Below are positions 23,456 through 33,200 of a stretch of DNA of 64,000 nucleotides, piece by piece. The stretch spans positions 66,022,398 to 66,086,397 of the forward strand of contig NC_079487.1 in NCBI RefSeq assembly GCF_020520425.1. Reading direction: 5' to 3'. The notes beneath the pieces are model-generated. The model ran no database searches. It saw nothing but the letters and a program-made list of their open reading frames with translations, and was not told where the DNA came from. This stretch comes from Spinacia oleracea. Its lineage: Eukaryota; Streptophyta; Magnoliopsida; Caryophyllales; Amaranthaceae. The number at the start of each line of letters is the position of its first letter. Within the stretch, counting starts at the first letter, position 1. Made by a program: the position numbers and the translations under genes.

Positions 23456-24763
23456 ATATAAAAAAAATAGCCAGTAAAAATCATTTAAGTTTGGTGAAAA
23501 TCGAATTTAATCAATGAAAATCGGTAGCTCCATCAGCAAATAACAAAGGTAATCGGTAAAAGTAAGTTTTAATCATAAAAACTAAAACAATGTCAAAAAA
23601 AAAAAAATCGTAATGTAAATTCATCAAAAATAATGTATACTTATGGCTTAACATGTTCCCTTGGCACTTGTTAGATCAATGACTAGTAAACCAAATGTTA
23701 TTAGAATTGTATGATTTATATCAAAAGAGAATTACATTATACTCCGAATTGTATAACAAATATTTGTTAAACGACTTCGAATCGTATAATTTATATCAAA
23801 AGAGAACTATAAACTATCAATAATAGACTCGTGTTGGTTTTACCTGTACAAAAATAATGCATCAAATTAAAGGTAAAAGTAACGTTAACTAATTTACGGT
23901 TTAATAAATTTTGAATAATTGAGATATGAACTTCAAATCATGTGAAGTGAATTAATATTAAAGTGTATAATGAGGTAATTCATCCCTTGAAACTTTTGGG
24001 CAAAACACATAAGAAGTCGTTTAACTTTTTTACTTTTTCAAATGATTAAACCTCTCCACCTAAAAAGTTTTTATTTCTTCAAAGTTTTCATAAGCAAACA
24101 CCCAAAGAATTTCGATACAACTTAGAAGAATTAGGTTCGAATTTTGAATGGGTTTGGTAGGTGAGATAATAAATGCCAAATAGCAATAACATAGAGGAGA
24201 GTTACACAAAGAATTGGACAAAAATGGTACGTTATCATTTATCAAATGATACCAGCTTTAAAAATACTGTGTTCTATAATAGTTGTACTAAATTTCATAA
24301 TGACAAAGACAAAACTAATGTTTAGCTGCAGAATCAACGTGAGTTGTTCATGCATTAGGTGGGACTCTTCGTCTTTAAGCATATTGGACAATTTTGGAGT
24401 CATTATTTTGTAACAATCAATTTGCATCAATCATTGATTGGGGTCGATCTAGCTAGTATCAAAGAGTGAGTAATCTATTTGAATTGATTGTCTATTTGAA
24501 TTTTCCTTCAATTCGTTTATTTATAATAAATTTTGTTGAATCAATCAATGATATCTTGACATATATAGCTTAAATTTGTTATATACACTCGGAAAAAAAG
24601 GGCATTCTTGTACATAAAAAACTCTCACATATATTCATGTGCAAAACATGTGATTAGGAAAATGTAATAGGGTGTACAAATATAATGTTCCTCCGTTTTA
24701 TAATGATATTTACAATTACTATTTGCACAAAATTAAGAAAAAAACGTGTAAAAAGGATGTATT
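23456..24763. other. AT-rich spacer, no gene seen
   Basis: No coding region or RNA gene supported. Two minus-strand frames of about 60 aa (24060-24430) lack recognisable domains and look like chance. Confidence 0.5.
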
Positions 24764-25073
24764 CACTACAAAATAATCATTTTATAGAGACGAGGAATTT
24801 CGTCTCTATATAGTCCAAATCCGTCTCAAAATGATGCTTAGAGACGGATTTGAGACATAAATAGGGCGTCTCTATAGAGGGTGTCTCAAAAAAATTTGAG
24901 ACGGAATTTTTGCGAATCCATTACAAACTTGAGACGGAATTTTTGAAACACTATGTACAATTTCATCTCAATTTTAATTTAGAGACCAAGTTTTAGTAAC
25001 TCGTCTCAAGTTTGAGACGTTTATTGTATCCGTCTCAAAATCCATCTCTAATTGATGCATAATTTTGTAGTTG
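24764..25073. mobile_element. CACTA-type MITE, copy 1
   Basis: Starts CACTACAAAATAATC and ends ttttgtagttg, a mutated TTTTGTAGTG. The interior is full of gagacgga/tccgtctc motifs in both orientations. It is nearly the same sequence as copy 2 at 28130-28437, with a few substitutions and a damaged right end. Confidence 0.8.
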
Positions 25074-25960
25074 TTTATATTTGGATAAAGTAAGTGATGG
25101 GTGGATGTAAGAAAAAATTAATAAAATAAGATAAATTGAATGGAAATTGATAAATATTACGAAGTATAAAGTTTCATGTACAAAAATAGAATAAAACACA
25201 ATTTAAATAATATTTGAAACAGACTAAAACGAAAAGTGTAAATATCATTTTGAAACGTTGATAGTACAAGTTACAAGGTTACAACTAAGTGCTCTAGGTG
25301 CATAATAGATGTTTATAACTTATATTCTAAACATATACGAAATACGAGGTATATTGAATCAACGAACCAATTGAGGTTGACCTGAGTGGTTAATGGTCTC
25401 TTGCTTCTTAACCAAGGTGTCAGATTTGAGCTTTGTGTATGGAAAAAATGTCAATTGAAAGGGATGATACCCATCTAGATACCCATGCAAACTCCCGCGG
25501 AAGATAGTCCACTCGCCAAAGACGGTAGGAGCTCCTTACGGGTAGAACAAAAAAAAAAGTTTAATCAACGATTTAATATTAAAAAAATAAGAGACGAAGG
25601 ATTACTCATTTTTCACGAAGATTGTTGGTGTCCTATTTGTCTACTTGTTCCTTTTTATCCATCGATTTTCCACGTATTGGAATATGTAGCTTTCACTAGT
25701 GTTCCCTCCTTTTCTAATTAGGCATCATGCTTTGGACTTTTGAGGGTGTAAATCACCTTTTTCATATTATTTTTCTAAGGTTTTAGTTGGTTTAGCTAAT
25801 TTTAAATCTACTTTCTTTTGGGTGTTGTCATCGGCCAAATGAAAATATACACCATTTACAAAATATCTCTTGTTGTTGATGAGTTGATAATAAATGTCAC
25901 TCTATAATTTGTCTATTTTTATAAATTTTTATATAAGAGATTTTATAAAAAAGATTACGT
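25074..25960. other. Spacer, no gene seen
   Basis: AT-rich sequence without supported features. The frame 25485-25721 has no recognisable domain. Confidence 0.5.
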
Positions 25961-25964
25961 TAGT

Positions 25965-26240
25965 GTTATATAAGTTAAGCAATAGTTAAGCAACATAACC
26001 AATTAGTTAAGCAATAGAACCTATTAATTAAGTAATAGAACCAATTAGTTATGTAATGGAACCAATTAGTTAAGCACTGAAACTAATTTGTTAAGCACTG
26101 AAACTAATTTGTTAAGCACTAGAACCAATTAGTTAAGCAATTAAACTAATTAATTAAGCAACGAAACTAATTAGTTAAGCAATGGAACTAATTGGTTCCA
26201 TTCAGTTAAGCAATGGACCAATTAGTTAAGTTATCAAAGT
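25965..26240. repeat. 21-bp minisatellite
   Basis: About a dozen imperfect copies of aaccaattagttaagcaatag, which degrade toward both ends. Confidence 0.85.
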
Positions 26241-26538
26241 GGTCTTTTAGGTAAGACGGTATTACACAAAAGTTGTCCGCCTCTTTTTTAATATATATAA
26301 TTAAAATAAAATAATATATTTGACTTTATTACTATATAACTACATGAATTATAGGCGGTCGCATACCTATATAAAAATAATACCTAGCTTGTACAACTAA
26401 CTATGTAGTAAGGCAAGTAGGGTCGAACCCACGGGGATCAATGACTCATAGAACTAACTTGACAATTAATCTAATTGCTAAGGAGAAAAACGTTTGGGGG
26501 TTGATTAAGGAGTAATTCTAACAAGAACAACTAAAGAG

Positions 26539-27100
26539 CACTACAACAATAACATTAATTAAAAGCGCCTAATTAGTAGCGCTTATCAAAAAGCACTATT
26601 ATTTGTATCAAATAATAGCACTTAATTTTATATTGTTGTTAAAAGAAGCAATTTTTATTTCCACCTTAATATAATACAACACTTTTCTTTAAACGTTGTT
26701 AATCTGTTATTTATAGCTATACTTATTTTTAAAAAAGAAAAAAACTATACTAATGAATTTTTTTACGCCTGCCAGCCAAAACCAAATTAATGAACCGCAC
26801 CGCCTAAATAGTAAATATCCCATGTTCTCCATCTTCCTCCTCCTCCCACAACGATTTCCACAGTTAAGGATCAAGTTTCCAATCGAAAGAGTTCAATCTA
26901 AATCTGAATTCAAGAGTTCAATCCCAAACCATGTTGACTCATATCAAAATTTTCAAAATCCAAAATTACAGAGTTTCAATCCAAATTCAGATACTTTTGT
27001 ATTAGATTCTTCTCCGGCGAACGTTTCTCAACGGCGATTATTATCTGGCGAATCTATCTCCCGGCTGCGCGTGGTTAATTATCAAGTGTGAGTTTCTTCT
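26539..27100 (+). mobile_element. CACTA-like left end, partner end not found
   Basis: CACTACAACAATAAC at 26539 matches the end of the CACTA at 12633 over 12 bases. It is followed by inverted gcgcc/agcgct-type motifs (26565-26640). A plus-strand frame (26753-27091) could be captured coding sequence, but I do not recognise it. No right terminus could be matched; the right-end motif at 28437 belongs to a MITE. Confidence 0.4.
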
Positions 27101-27379
27101 TAATTAGCAATTCTATTGGTCTACTTAGAAGACTGGTTATCGTGAATGGACTTGTAAAAACTTTGCATTTTTCACATTTTTGGGCGAACTATTTATGCCG
27201 CCTTGGGCGACTTTCTCATACCGGCTATTTACGTTGCTTCGATTCTACATTTTCATATCGGCTATTTATGCTAATTTTGTGTTATACTTTGGCATTGATG
27301 TGCCATTCTAGCCATTTTCGCATTGATATGCCTTCCCGGTCTTTTCTCAACACTATATTTCATTTTTTTCAATATTTCT

Positions 27380-27960
27380 TATGGACTGTTACGCTTCACA
27401 GTGGAATGCCCTTAACAACATTTATTTTTCCCAAAGGTACTGATCACATCCATACATTTCGTTGGATGCTATGCTTCACAGTGGAGTGCCTTAACGGCAT
27501 TTATTTTCCCCAAAGCTACTGATCACACCAACTTTTATTTATAGACTGTTACGCTTCACAGTGAAGTGCCCCTACGACATTTATTTTTCCCAAAGCTACT
27601 GATCACATCCAAACATTTCGTTGGATGCTACGCTTCACAGTGAAGTGTCCTTAACATCATTTATTTTCCCCAAAGCTACCGATCACACCAACTTTTCTTT
27701 TGGACTGCTACGCTTCACAATGGAGTGCCCTTAACGGCATTTATTTTCCCCAAATGTACTGATCACATCCATACATTTGGTTGGGTGCGCGCTACGCTTC
27801 AAAGTGGAGTGCCCTTAACCACTTTATTTTCCCCAAAGCTACTTATCACACCAAGTTTTCTTATGGACTGCTACGCTTCACAATGGAGTTCCCTTAACGA
27901 TATTTATTTTCTCCAAAGCTGCTAATCGCATCCATACATTTTATTAGTTGCCATATTTCA
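27380..27960. repeat. 80-bp tandem array, seven copies
   Basis: The anchor acgcttcacagtg recurs at 27391, 27471, 27551, 27630, 27710, 27794 and 27873. Alternate units end differently (cattt-rich then ttggatgct, versus cacaccaactttt then tggactg), so the higher-order period is about 160 bp. Upstream sequence from about 27190 has weaker related motifs (ctatttatg, cattgatatgcc). Confidence 0.9.
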
Positions 27961-28129
27961 CATTTGATATGTGATGTCGATTTTTTTGCTTATTTCAAAC
28001 ATACCGGCTATTTAATTCTTTCGCTCTTGATGTAGAGAATATAAAATCATGAGCATAGTTAACCAAATCACATTCATATATGAGATTGCACGACATATTC
28101 ATAACTGTTAGAATTTAGCATACATCATT

Positions 28130-28437
28130 CACTACAAAATAATCATTTTATAGAGACGAGGAATTTTGTCTCTATATAATCCAAATCCGTCTCAAAATGA
28201 TGCTTAGAGACGGATTTGAGACGAAAGTAGGGCGTCTCTATAGAGAGCGTCTCAAAATAATTTGAGACGGAATTCTTGCAAATCCATTACAAATTTGAGA
28301 CGAAATTTTTGAAACTCCGTATACAATTCCATCTCAAATTTAATTTAGAGACGGAATTTAGTAATCCGTCTCAATTTTGAGACGTTTGTTGTATACGTCT
28401 CAAAATCCATCTCTAATTGATGCATAATTTTGTAGTG
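28130..28437. mobile_element. CACTA-type MITE, copy 2, complete
   Basis: Starts CACTACAAAATAATC at 28130 and ends ttttgtagtg at 28437 (308 bp), with the 3-bp duplication ATT at 28127-28129 and 28438-28440. The interior gagacgga/tccgtctc motifs match copy 1. It is non-coding and depends on a transposase from elsewhere. Confidence 0.92.
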
Positions 28438-29803
28438 ATTCATATTCTAAGCTAATAAATATGCTTATTATATGCATTTCAAATGACGTTAACAACATTT
28501 GACCGATAAGAGATTAATTTCAATCGTGAAAGTTAAAAGGAATATATGCATTTAGACAAGCGATGGTACTTAATTTATGCAAATCTTATGACATACTAGC
28601 ATGGTGTCATCATACTGTGCGGGAAGTTAAAACTTCAACCCTTTTGATACGAAATATATATTAGCACGAGCATTATGTTAATAAGCACTTTTGTGTACGT
28701 ACAAACATATGAGTGAGCGTGTGAGTATTTGACTCAAAGTCAGTCAATTTATAGCCACTTAGGAGTTCCTTTTCTTTTATTGGGATGTCATTGGGTATTT
28801 ATTTAAACAAGTTTTAAAAGCACCTTTCATTAATTAGTTTATACCGTTGTGAACTTAAGAGTCGCATGGCTATAGATTTCATTGCCTTAAAGCTCAAATA
28901 CGTACTTGACTCACAAAACTATAAACGAGTTGATGAATGCTTGTGCTATTTAATCTTAGTACCCTCAGACCAAGACTTAACTATAGGCGGTAACACATAC
29001 ATGACGAACTTAGGGTATGATACACCCATATTATGTGCCAAAAATGCTAGTAAGATCCTACTATTTAGGGAATGCCCTCCTTTTATTCTTTCATTGCTTA
29101 TAAAAAACTCTTCATCTATCATTTTATACACCTAGCAGTCTTGCTACGGACCAAGCCCATAGAAATTCCCCATAAATAAAACTCGTAAGGAACTTACTCA
29201 TTAGTACTTAAACCAAACATAGAACTCTAATTGACTTAGTTTGGAAAACGTAACCTGAATGTTTCTTAAATTAGGCATCTTTTTTTATAAAAAAACAACA
29301 TAAAATTGCTTTAGTGTTGCTGATTATAAGCTCATGACAGTCTTAATGATATTTATAGACTTAAATGTGATTGCACACATCATTAGTTTATAGAGAAATT
29401 AACCTTGATTACTCTTGTATACTAACTAGCCCCTCATAGTCTTAAGTCGAGTTTACAATAGGCTTAAGAATGATGTCATTGGGGTACCTTTGTAACACAA
29501 ACATTTAGAGTTGTATTTCAATTTACTCACTGAAATAACTCATGACAAAAAAAAAAAATCTTTGAAAAATGATTATAAAACACCCAAATTAAGTGGGATT
29601 TTCTTATATTATCTGTGCCGGTAAAGGCTTTCCGCCATAGATGTTTTAGTCTTCACCATTTTTTTCAAGTGAGAAATATTTTTCAGTTATACCTTGTTTG
29701 TGCTATGCTCACTAGCCCCTCTGACAGTAGGTAGTTGTTTCTAGCATAAAATTATTGTAACGAAAAAATAAAATTCATTCATGAAAACTGCTGACTTGCC
29801 TTT
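28438..29803. other. AT-rich spacer with one unassigned open frame
   Basis: A plus-strand frame of 89 codons starts at ATG 28866 and ends at 29135. I see no domain, and an antisense frame overlaps it; it may be chance. No other feature is supported. This spacer continues at 41325 once the retrotransposon is removed. Confidence 0.45.
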
Positions 29804-30228
29804 TGTTTGGGCTCCCAATTGATTCCCAATTGGGCCACTAAGTCCAAAGCCCAATGGCTCTAAACAACAACATCAAACCTACCAATGGCTATTCAGCCAT
29901 CCATTAAGGCCCAAGGCCCAATAACAATAAGTGACCTATGGGCATTTATTATGCAAACACTATAAATAGGCCGCCAAGGCTCACACCTCAAGGTACGTCC
30001 AATTTATCGCCTTAAGACTACTCTTCTAGAGAACTTCTCTCTAGAATCCGAGCATCATTCTTACTTAGGCATCGGAGGGGCTTTCCTCGGAAACACCCCC
30101 GAGGCTAGTAACTTTGCTATTGTGCAGGTGAATTCGGACTCCACTCATTCAAACAAGCAAGATCTTCAACACATACAAAAGGGCCTTCATTCGAAGCCCA
30201 TTGTTTCCATCTTTACAACACCGGAACA
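29804..30228 (+). repeat. 5' LTR of the Tat element
   Basis: Begins TGTTTGGGCTCC and ends CCGGAACA. It contains a TATA box, actataaatagg, near 29969-29980. Transcription should start shortly after that and read into gag-pol. Confidence 0.97.
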
Positions 30229-30229
30229 A

Positions 30230-30249
30230 TTTGGCGCCGTCTGTGGGGA
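30230..30249 (+). promoter_or_regulatory. Primer-binding site of the Tat element
   Basis: tttggcgccgtctgtgggga starts one base after the 5' LTR, the position and form usual for tRNA-primed minus-strand synthesis in Tat elements. I did not match it to a specific tRNA. Confidence 0.8.
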
Positions 30250-30298
30250 AGAACACTTCAAAGCCTTTGGAAGACATCAACCACCTCTTTCCGCGAAA

Positions 30299-33200
30299 AT
30301 GGTGAATGATGTTGTTAACAATGACGACGATATGATGGTGCGGTCAGATTCAGAATCTGACCAAGAGGGGCACCCTCAATCGATAGCGAGGTCACAGCCA
30401 AGCAGAGCTACGACCGCCACAAATGCAGGACCTCCGATTCCAACTAGGGAAGAGCTCACTGCGGCCATGACCATCATGCAAAACTTCCTCTTCAATGAGA
30501 AGCAGCAAGGACTGGCAAACGACCGCAGAGAAGAGAGGAGGACCAGGCGAAGGCTGAACGAGCCACCCAGTGCGGAAGTGTCCAGACCCGAACGAGAACT
30601 CCTTCCCTTGACAGGAACACACTTGACGTCGAGGTGGACGGAAAGCACGTGGGACACCCAAAAAAGGGCACAACAGCAACCAGATTGGTTTGCGAGACCA
30701 TCGCCTACTCCAACAGCTCTCCAAAGCGAATCAACTACTCGTAACACTCGGATCCGAAGCTCGGTGCTCAGCAGGTTGAGGCCCTCGGTCCACTCAAGGT
30801 TAAGACCTTCGATCCACACGAGACTCGGGGTAGGTGAGTCGAGCAGATCTGGCGAACGACCCGAGGTCAGTAGCCGAGAAAGAAGAAGAGACAGGAGGCA
30901 TGATCGAACCCCTAGCCCCCATCATACGCCCGAACGTTCTAATCATAGAACCTCGGCAAACGAAGGCATCAGGGCTAGACTCGGGAAAAGAATCATGACT
31001 CCTACGTCATCCCCTTTCTCGGACGAGCTGATTATGGAAGAAATACCGAAGGTAAGACTGCCAGCTCACCTAACCTACAGCGGAATCACAGATCCGAGGG
31101 ATCATGTCATCTCCTACGAGCAGCAAATGTTCTTGAGTCCCTACTCCGAAGCATGCTGGTGTAAATACTTCCCAACCACGCTAACCGGAGTGGCGGGAGA
31201 GTGGTTTAGATCGCTGCCGAAGGGATCGATCAAGAGCTGGAAAAAGCTGAAAAAGAGATTCTGCACACAGTTCGTGAGCAACAATCGCCCCGAGCGAACC
31301 ACAGCAGAACTGACCTCAATCCAACAAGAAAGAGACGAAAGTCTGAGAGAATTCATGGCCAGATTCATGAAGGAATCAACAAACATACCAAACTTGCAGC
31401 CAGACGTGGCCATCTTCGCCTTGAAGCACGCGCTCCAGGAAGGGAAGTTCCGTGACGAACTCTCAATGAAGAACCCCTCCAGAATAGCTGACGTGCTCCA
31501 AATGGCTGACGCGTTCATCAGAACCGAGGAGTTCAACAAGGCCGCTGCAAGGCTGAAAGGATCGTCGGATCCGAGAGACACAAAGAATACCCAGAGCAAG
31601 CCCGAGGGTAGCTCAAGGAAGGGGAAAGAGAAAGTAGGAGCTAGAGAGATGAGCCCGAAGAAAGACGGGAGAAGGGGTGAACTTCAACCCAAGTACACCA
31701 ACTACACTCCACTAGCTCTGCCCCGAAAGGAGATATTCAGCCTCAACAGAAATGACGAAAAGTGGAAACTACCTGGGAAGCTCAAGTCCAACCCAGCTCG
31801 GAGAAACAAGAACAAATGGTGCGAGTTCCATGATGACTTCGGTCACCATACCGAAGAATGCAACTCGCTGAAAGACAACATTGAGGACCTCGTTCGCCGA
31901 GGCTACCTGAAACAGTACTTGTTAGACCGAAGGGAGGAAAAAGAAAAGGCCGCAAGCGGCAAACAACACGAGCAACCCCAGAAAAGGGTCTACGAAGCAA
32001 CAGGGCACAAGAAAAATGACATCCTAGTGGTGTTCGGGGGACAGAAGTCTGGCCAGGCCAGCAAAAAACACCTAAGAGCCCTCTCCCATCGGGTCAACTT
32101 CAGCGCGGTGGGAGACAACCAGCCACACCCCCCGAACATGACCTTCACTGCTGATGATTGCTTCGGAGTCCAGTACAAGCATGATGATCCTCTGGTCATC
32201 TCCATGGACCTCAATAACCACAACGTACATCGAGTATTAGTCGACGGAGGAAGTGCCGTCAATATCATCTTCAGAAACTGCTTCGAGCAGCTGATCCTCG
32301 AAGAGCCAGAGGAAGCACTGACGAAAGTCAGTTATCCTCTGATCGGATTCAACGGATCCGCAGCTATCCCTCGAGGAAAGATCACCCTGCCAGTCACAGT
32401 GGGCGAAGGCCAGGCAGCAAAAACCCTTCGGGACGAATTTTTGGTGATGGACTGCGACTCCGTATACAACGTAATCATGGGGAGAACCATGATTCACAAG
32501 ATGCAAGCAGTCCCCTCCACATACCACCAGCTGATGATATACGTCTCGGATGCAGGATTCGCCGAACGAATCAGGGGTGATCAAGAAGTGGCGAGAAGAA
32601 CCTGCCACACTGCTGTCCGAAAGCCCAAACTAGAGGACGGCCCCGAGGAAGAAAAAGGAGCTAAGGGAGAAGAAAGCGAGGCAAAAAGAAGAAGAGCAAG
32701 CACGAGCAGCTTGTCTCCCGCAGAAGTTGATGCTCGCCCCGAAACCCTATCTCCCGAACCAGATCAAGAAATGGAGGATATCTTCCTCGAAGATAATTCA
32801 GACAGGAGCGTCCGAATAGGCAAGGGCCTAAGCTCGGGGCTCCGAATCGATTTGATCCGACTACTCAGGGATCACAAAGACATCTTCGCATGGTCAGCAG
32901 CAGATATGCCAGGGATAAATCCGAAGCTGATTTGTCACAAGCTGGATGTCAACGCTGAAGCTCGGCCAATCAAGCAAAAAAAGAGAAATTACTCCTCGGA
33001 GAAAAACAAAGCCATCGCCGAGGAGGTTAAAAAGTTGCAAGAGGCCGGATTCATCGAACCATGCATGTATCCGAAGTGGCTGGCCAACGTGGTGATGGTC
33101 AAGAAAGCGAACGGCTCATGGCGAATGTGCGTAGATTTCACAGATCTGAACCGAGCCTGCCCCAAAGACTGCTATCCCCTGCCAAGGATAGATCAACTGG

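Noticed and set aside
28866-29135. 89-aa ORF as a host gene
   Set aside because: No recognised domain, an overlapping antisense frame, and an AT-rich spacer; kept only as a remark in the spacer entry.
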